NCBI RefSeq assembly: GCF_001984175.1
Contig: NZ_MTQP01000057.1
Span: forward strand, 158,101 to 222,100
Reading direction: 5' to 3'
Length of the DNA stretch: 64,000 nt
Source: Saccharothrix sp. ALI-22-I
GTDB lineage: Bacteria; Actinomycetota; Actinomycetes; Mycobacteriales; Pseudonocardiaceae
Below, in pieces: positions 52,238 through 61,583 of the stretch. The notes under the pieces were generated by a model. It made no database searches and was not told the DNA's origin. It was given only the letters and a program-made list of their open reading frames with translations. The position numbers were made by a program, and so were the translations under genes. Each line of letters begins with the position of its first letter. The stretch's first letter is position 1.

Positions 52238-55200
52238 ATGAGCACTACCGCCCCGACCCACACCGGGGTCACCGCCTTCCTGTCGGCGACCGGAGGCACC
52301 GGTCGCACCAGCGCGGTGGCGAACCTGGCGTGGGCGCTGGCCGCGGCCGGGCAGCGGGTCCTGGTGGTGGACTGGGGTTCCGAGGTGCCGCAGGTCCGCG
52401 AGTACCTGGAGCCGTTCCTGGTGGGCCGCCTCGGCCTGCCGGACGCGCTGGGCCGCGGTCTGCTGGCCGCCTACCGGGCGGACCCGTTGCGCGACGAAGA
52501 CCCGGCGCCGGCCATCGAGCGGTTCGCACCACCCGCCGGCGACGTCACCCGGCCCGGTCACATCGACGTGGTCTCGCCGATGCCGACCGACGCGGCGGGC
52601 CGTCCCCAGCCTGAGACCCGGCACGGTGACGCGGGCGCGATGGCCGAACTGCGCGCCCGGTTGACCGAGTCCGACTACGACCAGGTGCTGATCGACGCGC
52701 CGACCGGTGCGGGCGACGAGTCGCTGACGTTGATCGCGACGCTGTGCGAGCTGGCGGTGGTGTGCTTCCGGCCGCGTCCCCGGGCCATCGCGGACGCGGC
52801 GGACCTGGCCGCACGGCTGCGCAAGCGGGCGCCGATCCGGATCGACGTGGTGCCGGTGGCCACGCTGTTCGACGACGCGGACGAGCTGTCCCGCGCCCAG
52901 CGCATCCGCTCCGCCATCCACGCGGCGTTCGCCGAACTGCTGGCCGGGCAGGCGAAGCGGGTGCCGGACGGCGGCACGATCGAGATCCCGTACCGCCCGT
53001 TCGACGCGTTCGACCCGCTGCTGGCGATACTGGTCGAGGAGCCGACGAGCGGCGGCGTGCTGGAGGCCCAGTACGGCAGGCTGGCCGCAGCGGTGACCGA
53101 TGGCGCGGTGACCGAGGTGACCCCGGTGTCGCCGGTGCTGCGGGCCCGCTACCGGCGGGTGTTCGGGCTGACGTCGGCCGCCGAGCCGGACCGGGTGGTC
53201 CTCGTGCACGCCCCGCGTGACCGGCCGTGGGCCGACTGGGTGCGCGGCCAGTTGGAACGCGCGGGCGCCCAGGTCCGCCGCCTGTCCGATGCGGAAGAGT
53301 GGTTCGAGTCCGACGTCCCGCTCGGCGTGGTGGTGCTGTCCTCGCCGCACCTGGGCCCGGTGGAGCTGCCCGACCGGCCGCTGACGGTGCTGCGACTGGT
53401 CTTGTCGGAGGACGAGTCGGTAGACGGCGCGCTGTCCGTGCACGAGCACACCCCGGAGACGTTGAGCGCCCGGCTGCTGGGCCACTTCGGCCTGATCGAC
53501 CGGCCCGGCACGGTGCACGAGCCGGGCATGCGGATGCCCGGCAGCGACCCGCAGGTGTTCGACCTGCCGCCGCGCCACCCCGGTTTCGTGGGGCGTGACG
53601 AGGACCTGGAGGCGTTGCGCGACCAGTTCGCCGAGGCGGGTGACGCGCGGGCGGTGGTGACGGTCAACGGCGTGCCCGGCGTCGGCAAGAGCGAGTTGGC
53701 GCTGGAGTACGCCTACCGGTTCTCGTCGGACTACGCGGCGGTGTGGTGGCTGTCCGCGCACGACCGGCAGTCCGTGCTGACCGGTCTGGCGGAGATGGCC
53801 GTCCGGCTGCGCCAGCCGGGTTCGACCGACTACGGCACGCTGTCCGCGCTGGAACGGCTGGCGAACGACCCGGCGTACGGGCGGTTCCTGCTGGTCTACG
53901 ACAACGCCGACGACCCGGAGCTGATCGCCGACCTGCTGCCGGCGGGCACCACCGGGCACGTGCTGATCACGTCCGGTCCTGCGGCCGGGCAAGCCGTCGA
54001 GCTGGTGCCGATGCGCGCGGACGACAGCGTGCGCCTGCTGCTCGACCGCGTGCCGGGGCTGACCGCGGACGACGCGGAGCGGGTCGCGGACGCCGTCGAC
54101 CACCTGCCGTTGGCGCTGGACCTGGCGTCGTCCTGGCTCGGCGAGACGGCGCGGGTCGAGGTGGGCGCGGGCTCCCGGGACGCCGACGCCGCGACCTGGG
54201 CCACCCGCACCCTGTTCGAACGCCTCGGCCGGTCCGAAATGGACGGTGTGGCGCGGGTCGTGGACGTCGCGGTGGACGCGTTGCGGGACAACGCCACCGG
54301 GCGGCTCGCGGTGCTGGTCGCGCAGCTGTGCGCGTTCCTGTCTCCGGAAGGCGCGGACCTGGGTCTGGTGCGCTCGCCCGCGTTCGTCGGCCGGGTGATC
54401 CAGGCGGGCGGGGTGGACGCCGAGCCGTTGGAGCTGGACGCCGCCGAGATCGACCGGGTGCTCTGGTACGGCGCGCGGTACGGGCTGTTCCGCGTCGACT
54501 GGGGCGACCAGTACTCGCTGCGCCTGCACCGCGTCGTGCAGAGCGCGCTGCGCGACCGGATGAACCCGACCGAACGGGAGGCACGGCAGGCGGACGTGCT
54601 GAGCGCGCTGGCCGCGTTGGCGCCGACCGAGGTCGAGGACAACTCGCCGACCCGGCACGCCCGGTTCGCCGAGTTGCAGAAGCACGTCATCCCGTCCGGC
54701 GCGATGGGCAGCACGGACCCGAAGGTGCGCCGCTGGCTGGTCAACCAGGTGCGGTTCCTGTTCACCGACGGCGGCGCGGGCGTGCGCCGGGCCGCGCTCG
54801 GACCCGGCCGCGCCCTGCTGGACGCGTGGACCCGGCTGTTCGGCCCGGCCGACCCGCTGCGCAACCGGCTGGCCGCGGAACTGGCCAACGTGCACCGTGT
54901 GCTGGGCGACCCGGCCGAGGCGCTCCGGCTGGACGACCTGGCGTTGGCCCAGCAGCGCCGCGCCCTGGACCTCACCCACCCGCGTCCGCTGATCACCGCC
55001 CGCGGCCGGGGCGGCGACCTGCGCGGGCTCGGCCTGTTCGCCGAGGCGCTGGCCGAGGACCAGGCGACCTGGGAGGGCCTGCGCTCGGTGCTCGGCGACG
55101 ACCACCCGGACACCCGGCGTGCGGCGAACAACCTGGCGTCCTCGATGTTCCTGTCCGGTGACGCGGCCGGAGCGCTCGTCCTGGAGGAGGACAACCACCG

Positions 55201-55966
55201 CCGCCGACGCCGGCTGTTCGGCACCGGTGACACGCGGACGTGGGCCTCGCTCGCGCAGATCGGGCTCTACCAGCGGGAGTTGGGCCGCTACCCGGAGGCG
55301 CTGGCCTCGCTGCTGCTCGCCTCGCAGCAGTTGCAGGCGCTGCGGCAGGAGCTGAACCAGACCCAGATCGGCGTGCACTGGAACTACGCGATCGCGTTGC
55401 GCCTGGCCGGCCGGCCCAAGGCGGCCAAGGAACGCACCGGCAAGGCGTTGCGCGACTACCGCGAGGTCATCGGCCCGCACCACCCCTACACGCTGGGCTG
55501 CGCGCTGAGCTTCGCGGCCGACCACCGCCGCGTCGGCGGCGACCCGGAGCTGGCGGTGGAACTGGCCCGCACCGCGTTGACCGGCTTCCAGCAGCACGTC
55601 GGCCTGCGCGACCACCACCCGTTCGTCGCGCTGTGCAAGCTCGGGCTCGGCCTGGCGCTGCGCGCGGCGGGCGACCAGGCGGGCGCGGTGAGCCACGTGG
55701 AGGTCGCGACCGAGACCCTGCGCTCCCACCTGGGCGACACGCACCCGTGGACGCTGGCGGCGGCCGTGGACCAGGCACGGGTGCTCGCCGCGGCGGGTGA
55801 GGCGGACCGGGCCGCCGAACTGATCGCCGAAACCTACACCGACTGCGTGGAGTTCCTGGGGCACGATCATCCGCACACCGCCGCGGCGGCCCACAACCTG
55901 CGACTCGCGGCGCACCCGACCGACCAGGACTGGCGGGAGTGCGATGTCGACATCCCGCACACCTGA
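52238..55966 (+). CDS. fxsT: FxSxx-COOH system protein: ParA-like, TIR-like, NB-ARC and TPR domains
   Basis: A 1242-aa protein of the FxSxx-associated tetratricopeptide family. The N-terminal ParA/MinD-like P-loop has GGTGRTSAVANLAWAL (residues 19-). About 318-420 is a TIR-like fold (VVLVHAPRDRPWADWVRGQL). From about 450 an NB-ARC ATPase reads FVGRDEDLEAL, GVPGVGKSELALEYAY and LLVYDNADDPE. About 850-1230 holds TPR repeats (ALRLDDLALAQQRRALDL; GDDHPDTRRAANNLAS). The layout is that of STAND sensors. It presumably detects or responds to the modified FxsA peptide. GGAGCAGCAG precedes the ATG. Confidence 0.9.
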   Translation: MSTTAPTHTGVTAFLSATGGTGRTSAVANLAWALAAAGQRVLVVDWGSEVPQVREYLEPFLVGRLGLPDALGRGLLAAYRADPLRDEDPAPAIERFAPPAGDVTRPGHIDVVSPMPTDAAGRPQPETRHGDAGAMAELRARLTESDYDQVLIDAPTGAGDESLTLIATLCELAVVCFRPRPRAIADAADLAARLRKRAPIRIDVVPVATLFDDADELSRAQRIRSAIHAAFAELLAGQAKRVPDGGTIEIPYRPFDAFDPLLAILVEEPTSGGVLEAQYGRLAAAVTDGAVTEVTPVSPVLRARYRRVFGLTSAAEPDRVVLVHAPRDRPWADWVRGQLERAGAQVRRLSDAEEWFESDVPLGVVVLSSPHLGPVELPDRPLTVLRLVLSEDESVDGALSVHEHTPETLSARLLGHFGLIDRPGTVHEPGMRMPGSDPQVFDLPPRHPGFVGRDEDLEALRDQFAEAGDARAVVTVNGVPGVGKSELALEYAYRFSSDYAAVWWLSAHDRQSVLTGLAEMAVRLRQPGSTDYGTLSALERLANDPAYGRFLLVYDNADDPELIADLLPAGTTGHVLITSGPAAGQAVELVPMRADDSVRLLLDRVPGLTADDAERVADAVDHLPLALDLASSWLGETARVEVGAGSRDADAATWATRTLFERLGRSEMDGVARVVDVAVDALRDNATGRLAVLVAQLCAFLSPEGADLGLVRSPAFVGRVIQAGGVDAEPLELDAAEIDRVLWYGARYGLFRVDWGDQYSLRLHRVVQSALRDRMNPTEREARQADVLSALAALAPTEVEDNSPTRHARFAELQKHVIPSGAMGSTDPKVRRWLVNQVRFLFTDGGAGVRRAALGPGRALLDAWTRLFGPADPLRNRLAAELANVHRVLGDPAEALRLDDLALAQQRRALDLTHPRPLITARGRGGDLRGLGLFAEALAEDQATWEGLRSVLGDDHPDTRRAANNLASSMFLSGDAAGALVLEEDNHRRRRRLFGTGDTRTWASLAQIGLYQRELGRYPEALASLLLASQQLQALRQELNQTQIGVHWNYAIALRLAGRPKAAKERTGKALRDYREVIGPHHPYTLGCALSFAADHRRVGGDPELAVELARTALTGFQQHVGLRDHHPFVALCKLGLGLALRAAGDQAGAVSHVEVATETLRSHLGDTHPWTLAAAVDQARVLAAAGEADRAAELIAETYTDCVEFLGHDHPHTAAAAHNLRLAAHPTDQDWRECDVDIPHT

Positions 55967-55985
55967 GCGCGCAGGAGGGACCGGC

Positions 55986-56960
55986 GTGGAGCTGCACGAG
56001 GAGCAGGCCGAGCACGTCGGCCCCGAGTTCGACCTGGCCAGGCTGTCGTGCCGCGCGGCGATCGAGCAGACCCCCGCGTTGCACTACCTCGCGCACTACA
56101 GCAGCGGCGTGTTCGACTTCGGCATCGACGCGCTCGGCGACCCCGTGCCCGCGCCCGACGCGCTGCCCGACGCGTTGCCCGGCGGCACCCGGCGCGAGGA
56201 GCTCAAGCGGCTGGGCAGGCACCTGACGTTCCAAGTCGCCGCGCTGGACCGGTCCCTGCAGGAGGTGCGCACCGGTCGGCTGATCCGCACCGTCCTGCAC
56301 ACCGAGGAGGGCGCGCTGTTCTGCGACTCCGTCGTGCCGACCGAGCACGTCGTCGGCCTGGTGCTGGACCACGCGGGCGCCGGGCCGCTGTTCGGGCACC
56401 CGGCGGTGGACGAGGCGGACCGGGCGGTGGCCGGCCTCGCCACCCGGCTGCGCGCCCAGCTCAGCCTCGGCTCGCTCAACCCCGGCGGGTGGGAGAGCGC
56501 GCAGGACGTCACCCCGCTGCCGGTCGACGTGGAGGCCGAACCGCACGTGACGGCGGGGGAGGGGCCGCTGACCGCGTGCCTGGCGGCGGTGCGGGCGCAG
56601 GACCTGCACCTGGTCGCGCACGTCGTGGGCGGCGAGGTGCGGGCGATGGTCGACTGCCTGGGCGATCCGTCGCTGGCCCCGTTCTTCAAGCAGATCACCG
56701 TGGACGCGCGCCGGCGGTTCTACCACGGCTTCGTGCAGGAGCTGGGCGCGTTGACCACCAAGCTGAACCGGGCGGTGAGCCCCGTGGTCGGCGGGCTGAT
56801 GGAACGGCTGGTGCTGGACGTCGAGATGGGCTCGATCTACTACTACCGGCTGAGCGCCGGGGAATACCTGGCCGGGGTGACGATCGACCAGTCGCGGGTG
56901 CGTGCGGCGGATGACCGGATGTCGGCGCTGGCCGTCGAACTCACTCCGATCGGTCCTTGA
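55986..56960 (+). CDS. Unknown protein in the FxSxx operon, 324 aa
   Basis: Follows fxsT by 19 bp with an excellent ribosome site (AGGAGGGA, five bases before the GTG). An ATG at 55944 inside fxsT is a weaker alternative. It is soluble and partly helical: EFDLARLSCRAAIEQTPALH, LGRHLTFQVAALDRSLQEV, then LNRAVSPVVGGLMERLVLD and YYYRLSAGEYLAGVTIDQ. No catalytic motif known to me. It is probably co-transcribed with fxsA and fxsT and may be an accessory or sensor partner. Confidence 0.7.
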   Translation: MELHEEQAEHVGPEFDLARLSCRAAIEQTPALHYLAHYSSGVFDFGIDALGDPVPAPDALPDALPGGTRREELKRLGRHLTFQVAALDRSLQEVRTGRLIRTVLHTEEGALFCDSVVPTEHVVGLVLDHAGAGPLFGHPAVDEADRAVAGLATRLRAQLSLGSLNPGGWESAQDVTPLPVDVEAEPHVTAGEGPLTACLAAVRAQDLHLVAHVVGGEVRAMVDCLGDPSLAPFFKQITVDARRRFYHGFVQELGALTTKLNRAVSPVVGGLMERLVLDVEMGSIYYYRLSAGEYLAGVTIDQSRVRAADDRMSALAVELTPIGP

Positions 56961-56988
56961 ACGCTCACCCATCGCTGCCTACCGTGTA

Positions 56989-58155
56989 ATGGTGACGCCC
57001 GTGATCCGTTCCGCCGCGCTCTTGGCGGCCCTCGGCGCGGGCTGGATCGCCGCGTGGCAGCTCGGACTTCGTGAAGTCGACCAGTCGCCGGCCTACGGGT
57101 TGTTCATCACCGCGTTGCTGGGTTTCGGTTTGTACGCGAGCACCAGCGGGATCGTGATCGCGGAATTCCGGAAACAGTTGCGTGTTGTCGTTCTCGCGGT
57201 AACGCTCGGTGTGCTCGCCAAAGTCGCACTGATCTTCGGCGTGATGTTCTTCGTGTTCCGCGACCCGAACCACCTGATCCTCGCGGTGGCGGTGGCGCAG
57301 ATCGACCCGCTGTCGGTGGCCGCGATGCGGGCCAAGTCGAAGATGTCGGACTCGGCGAAGGCGCTGCTGTCGGCGTGGGCGTCGTTCGACGACCCGATCA
57401 CCGTGCTGCTCACCGTGTACATCACCACGTTCGCGCTCCAGGGCGGCACGGTCGGCGGCGCGGGGTCGTTCGCGGTCAACCTGGTGCTGAACCTGGCGTT
57501 GGCCGGGGTGGCGTTCATGCTGTGGACGCTGGTGCGCGGCCGGGTGCGGCGGGCCGAGTCGGGCGGGCGGCTGGTCCGGTACTCCGTGCGCGCGGCCATG
57601 GTCGTGGTCGTGCTGGCCATCGGGTTCGTCGCCGTGCAGTACGCGTTGCTGCTGGCGTTGGCGCTGCTGGGCCTGTTCTTCCGGCCGAACCTGGGCCGGT
57701 GGGTGGACGGGCTGGCCGAAGCCGGCATGTTCGCCGCGATCGCCGCCGTGGGCCTGGTGCTGGCCGCCGAGTTCAGCTGGGCGTTGGCCGCCGTCGGCGT
57801 GGTGCTCGGCGTGGCGGCGTTCGGCGCACAGGCCGTGGTGGCGGTCGTGCTGACGGTGCCGAAGCGTTGGCGCGGCGACCGGATGCGGCTCGCGCTGGGC
57901 CAGCAGAACGGCCTGACCGCGATCATCCTGGCGTTGCTGCTGGAACCGACGTTCCCCGGCTCCATCGCCGTAGTCGCTCCCGCCGTCGTCGTGGTGAACC
58001 TGCTCAACGCCACGACAAACGGCGCCTACGACCGTCTCCGCCCGCCCAAGCCCGCGCGCGAACCGGTGCGCAAGGCAAAGCCCCAGCTGCACGTCCGTCA
58101 GCCCGCCACCGCACCACCCGTCGCCGCCTTCCCCCAGGTGAAGCCCATGCCCTGA
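56989..58155 (+). CDS. Cation/proton antiporter-like membrane protein
   Basis: A 388-aa protein with about 12 membrane segments, 28 bp after the unknown FxSxx-operon gene. Seen: VAQIDPLSVAAMRAKSKMSD and LLSAWASFDDPITVLLTVY, the paired Asp pattern of the CPA antiporter core, then LGQQNGLTAIILALLL. The C-terminus (about 40 residues) is basic and Pro-rich. It may be the last gene of the fxs operon or independent. Ion specificity cannot be told. Confidence 0.78.
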   Translation: MVTPVIRSAALLAALGAGWIAAWQLGLREVDQSPAYGLFITALLGFGLYASTSGIVIAEFRKQLRVVVLAVTLGVLAKVALIFGVMFFVFRDPNHLILAVAVAQIDPLSVAAMRAKSKMSDSAKALLSAWASFDDPITVLLTVYITTFALQGGTVGGAGSFAVNLVLNLALAGVAFMLWTLVRGRVRRAESGGRLVRYSVRAAMVVVVLAIGFVAVQYALLLALALLGLFFRPNLGRWVDGLAEAGMFAAIAAVGLVLAAEFSWALAAVGVVLGVAAFGAQAVVAVVLTVPKRWRGDRMRLALGQQNGLTAIILALLLEPTFPGSIAVVAPAVVVVNLLNATTNGAYDRLRPPKPAREPVRKAKPQLHVRQPATAPPVAAFPQVKPMP

Positions 58156-58176
58156 CGGGTGAGGCCAATGCTCAGG

Positions 58177-60453
58177 TCAGGCGGGGGAGGAGCGGAAGAC
58201 GGCGCGGCGGACGCGGGGGCTGAGGTCGGTCAGGGCGTCTTCGACGCGGGTGCGGCGGGAGCTCTGGTTGACCTCGGCCACGAGGCCGCCGGTGCGGGCC
58301 GACCAGGGCGGCAGCTTGAACAGCGGCTCCAGGCGGAACACCGGCAGGAACTCCACGATGCCGTCGTAGATGCCGCACAGCTCGTCGAGTTGTTCCTCGG
58401 CGTCCGGGTCGCCGGACGACCGGTACCACTGCGCCACGGCGGCGCGGAAGGCCTGCACGGCCTTCTGCATGAACACCGCCTGGGTCGCGGCCTGGGTGAA
58501 CTCCGGTGTGCGCAGGCGTCGGTGCACCGCCTCCTGGGTGGCGGTCGGTGCGTGGTCGAACGACTCCTGGAACATCACGTCGATCTGCGTCAGCTCCTCC
58601 AACGCGTCCACCGCGTCCCGGAACAGCCGCTCGACCTCGCCGGGCAGCCTGGCGGTCTCCGTCCGGGTCGGCGTGCCGCCCGCCAACGCGCCCAGCTGCC
58701 GCTGGATCGCCCCGAGCTGCCGGTCCGATGACGCCCGGACCCCGTCCATGTGCTCCGCCAGCTGCTCGATGACCCCGTAGATGCTCGACTGCTGCCGGGT
58801 CAGCCGGTCCATTCGCGACCGCAGCGCGGACAACGGGTCCGGGTCGCCGCCCAGCCGCTGGCTCGTCGCGCCGATCAGCGCCTTGAAGTCGTCCGCGAAC
58901 GTCCGCTCGACGTAGACCAGCGGCTCCCGGCCCAGCAGCTCCCGCAGCTGGATCACCACACCGTCCGCGACCACCCCGTTGACCAGCAGGATGAGTTCGG
59001 CGTCCGGTTCGGCCTCGCGGACCGCCGAGATCCGCCGCATCACCGCGTCGAGGTCGGCGTTGTCCAGCAGCGACCGGGTGATCAGCACGGCGCACCCGCC
59101 GGTGCGGTCGGGGAAGGTGACCCAGAAGTCCACCAGCGAGTCATCGGTCACCAGGAGCAGGTGCCGGCGCAGGTAGTCCAGGCCGTTGGCGTCGAGCAGC
59201 CGGCGCACCACGCCGTCGATGTCGTCGGAGCTGAGCGACCCGAACAGGTCACGCGCCGCCTGCCGCACCATGTCGTCGGTGACCACGAAGTCCTTGCCGG
59301 GCGTGGGGGCCCGGTCGTCGGCCATCCGGAACACCCGGTGGCACAACCGGATCACGTTGCGCGGGTTGCCGCCCGCGATGTCCCGCAGGTACCGGGTGGT
59401 GTCCACGGTGAACGGCGCCAGCTGCCGCGTGCCGAACACCTGCGCCTGCGCCAGCATGATGAACTCGCGCACCTCGCCCTGGCTGAGCCCGGACATCACC
59501 ACCGTGTAAGGGATGCGCTGCCGCACGGCGGGCGGCAGCACGGACTTGAAGTCCGGCAGCCCGCACAGCACCAGGCACGCGCCGGCCTTGGCGAACACCT
59601 GGAGCAGGCTCTGGAACGCGGCCATGGTGCGGGCCTGCGGGCGGCTGTCCGCGGAGAAGATCTTGTCCAGCTCGTCCACCGCCAGCACGAACCGCCGCTG
59701 CCGCCCGCCGAACAGCAGGGCGAACACGCCCATCGCCTCCAGCGCGGCCACCTCGGTGTCGATCGGCGTGGTGATGCCCCGCTCCACCAGCACCTGGTCC
59801 GGCGCGCCGCCGAGCAGCCACGACCACACCGAGTGCTCGAAACCGGGCCGCAGCAGGAGGGTGAGCGCGGTGCCGAAGTCCTTGTTGTTGGTGACCTCGC
59901 GCAGCGTGTCCTGGACCTTGCGCAGCAGCGCGCTCTCCATCAGGCCCAGCCGTTCGACGACCTCCTGCGGCTCCAACTGCCTGCTGCCAAGCCACTCCAG
60001 CATGTCGCTGGTCAGGCCGCTGCTCTGGAGCGAGTCCGCGACGATGTCCGCGTAGTACTCGCTGACCTGGGCGCGCACGCCCTCACGGCCCAGCTTCTGC
60101 ATGAACCGGCGGTACAGCTCGATGAAGCTCTCCGCGGTCGCGTCGAGGTACAGCGCGTGCGACGGGTCCGCCAGCACCTGCCGGGCGTGCCGGACCAGCC
60201 GCACCGCCAGGTGCGTCTTGCCGGTGCCGTAGTCGCCGAGCACGGCCACCACGGTGCCGGTGCGGTCACGGCCGCCGCGCGCGGGCGGCGCGTCGAGGTA
60301 GGTGGTGAGGTGCGCGAGCGCCTGCCGCGTCGCGTCCGTGGTGATCGCCACCTCGACCGCGTCCGGGTCGGCGTCGAAGTCCGTGATCCGGGCGACCGCC
60401 ATCGGCGAGAAGGGGTTCTTCCGCGGGGGCGGGAGATCGCTGCTACCGCTCAT
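58177..60453 (-). CDS. Large P-loop ATPase, second gene of an ATPase pair
   Basis: A 758-aa protein. Walker A GDYGTGKTH is at residues 73-81 and Walker B FVLAVDELDK near 255. IAGGNPRNVIRLCHRV near 360 resembles the sensor-2/arginine region of AAA+ or KAP-like ATPases. The middle (about 430-530) has DSLVDFWVTFPDRTGG and ELILLVNGVVADGV, perhaps a nuclease-like or TOPRIM-like fold without clear catalytic residues. A coiled coil (about 535-590) and a helical C-terminus follow. It overlaps the upstream ATPase by 4 bp (ATGA). Not a family I can name. Confidence 0.7.
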   Translation of the reverse strand: MSGSSDLPPPRKNPFSPMAVARITDFDADPDAVEVAITTDATRQALAHLTTYLDAPPARGGRDRTGTVVAVLGDYGTGKTHLAVRLVRHARQVLADPSHALYLDATAESFIELYRRFMQKLGREGVRAQVSEYYADIVADSLQSSGLTSDMLEWLGSRQLEPQEVVERLGLMESALLRKVQDTLREVTNNKDFGTALTLLLRPGFEHSVWSWLLGGAPDQVLVERGITTPIDTEVAALEAMGVFALLFGGRQRRFVLAVDELDKIFSADSRPQARTMAAFQSLLQVFAKAGACLVLCGLPDFKSVLPPAVRQRIPYTVVMSGLSQGEVREFIMLAQAQVFGTRQLAPFTVDTTRYLRDIAGGNPRNVIRLCHRVFRMADDRAPTPGKDFVVTDDMVRQAARDLFGSLSSDDIDGVVRRLLDANGLDYLRRHLLLVTDDSLVDFWVTFPDRTGGCAVLITRSLLDNADLDAVMRRISAVREAEPDAELILLVNGVVADGVVIQLRELLGREPLVYVERTFADDFKALIGATSQRLGGDPDPLSALRSRMDRLTRQQSSIYGVIEQLAEHMDGVRASSDRQLGAIQRQLGALAGGTPTRTETARLPGEVERLFRDAVDALEELTQIDVMFQESFDHAPTATQEAVHRRLRTPEFTQAATQAVFMQKAVQAFRAAVAQWYRSSGDPDAEEQLDELCGIYDGIVEFLPVFRLEPLFKLPPWSARTGGLVAEVNQSSRRTRVEDALTDLSPRVRRAVFRSSPA

Positions 60454-61406
60454 GGCCCATTCCCCAGTCCATTCCGGGACTTCTTGTTCAAGAACGCTCG
60501 GATGTCCTCGACGGACACCAGATCGATTTCGGTGTAGCCCAGCCCCGAATCGAGTCGGTGCTCGTAGGTGCCGTGTAGATATCTTTGCAGCATCGCGACC
60601 GTCTGGCAGAGTTTCGCGACCAATTCCATCGCGTCGTCACTGATCCGCGGATAACTTCCCACTTCCGTGTGACGCGACAGCCGGTCTTTGGTGAATCGTT
60701 CCGCGTCACCGGGATCGAGCGGACCCACGTACAAGGTGATCGGCGGGACCCAGGTTTCCATCCGCCGCACCACGTCGGCCACCTCGTCCGGGCCGAGATA
60801 GGCGGACTCCGTCAGGAACAGCACTTTCGCGCTGCTGTACATCCGCGCGTAGTTGACCACTTCGTCCACCAGCTCGTTCGGACTGGGCAGCAGCACGACG
60901 ACCGCGATGTCCTCGCGCAACGCCCGGCCGAGGCCCGGGAAGACGCGCCGCGGCACGTCCCGGTTGCGCTCCAGCCGGTCCGCGGCCTCGGGCCGCAGCG
61001 CGTCGTGGTCCACCAGCAGGTCGAACATCTGGTCGCAGACCCGGACGGCGCGCTGCTCGATGGACAGCTGCTGGTCGGTCGGCAGGCACCCGGTCAGGTC
61101 CAGCACGACGCCGCGCATCCCGAGCACCGCCAGCTCGCCCGCGACCCAGTCCGCGCACCGGTTGACCAGCGCCGTCTTGCCGCAACCGGACTCGCCGCTG
61201 ACCAGCACCAGCCGGCCGTCCTCCAGCAGCCCGGTCAGGTCGCCCATCTCCTGCTGGAACTCCTGGAAGGCGCTCTCGGTGCCGTCCACGGGCACGTAGT
61301 AAGTCCGGTGCGCCTGCCGGTCCCACGGCCGCAGCGGCCGCATCGGCGTGCTCTCCCACCCCGGCAGCGGGAACGGGTTGACCGGCCTTCGGGGCGCGGT
61401 CACCAC
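60450..61406 (-). CDS. Small P-loop ATPase, first gene of an ATPase pair
   Basis: A 318-aa AAA-type ATPase with Walker A GESGCGKTA at residues 71-79 and IAVVVLLPSPNEL as the Walker B region. It includes YYVPVDGTESAFQEFQQE before the P-loop and ends HRLDSGLGYTEIDLVSVED. It overlaps the large ATPase by ATGA, so the two proteins are likely made together and may form one complex. The start is uncertain; an ATG at 61343 is possible. Its role is unknown. The 5' region has the inverted pair CCCGAT/ATCGGG. Confidence 0.68.
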   Translation of the reverse strand: MVTAPRRPVNPFPLPGWESTPMRPLRPWDRQAHRTYYVPVDGTESAFQEFQQEMGDLTGLLEDGRLVLVSGESGCGKTALVNRCADWVAGELAVLGMRGVVLDLTGCLPTDQQLSIEQRAVRVCDQMFDLLVDHDALRPEAADRLERNRDVPRRVFPGLGRALREDIAVVVLLPSPNELVDEVVNYARMYSSAKVLFLTESAYLGPDEVADVVRRMETWVPPITLYVGPLDPGDAERFTKDRLSRHTEVGSYPRISDDAMELVAKLCQTVAMLQRYLHGTYEHRLDSGLGYTEIDLVSVEDIRAFLNKKSRNGLGNGP

Positions 61407-61583
61407 GCCGCTCCCGCCCGCCCGCGGTCCATGCCCACCCCCGTCGCCTCGCGGCGGCCTACCGAAAGCTTCAGCCTACCGACGGAGAGTCGCACACGGA
61501 TGCGAATCCGTTGAGCGGCCTACCCGATCGGCCCATTCCCGTTACTACTATCGGGAGTGGAATCAATGAGCGTGGTGAACCCC

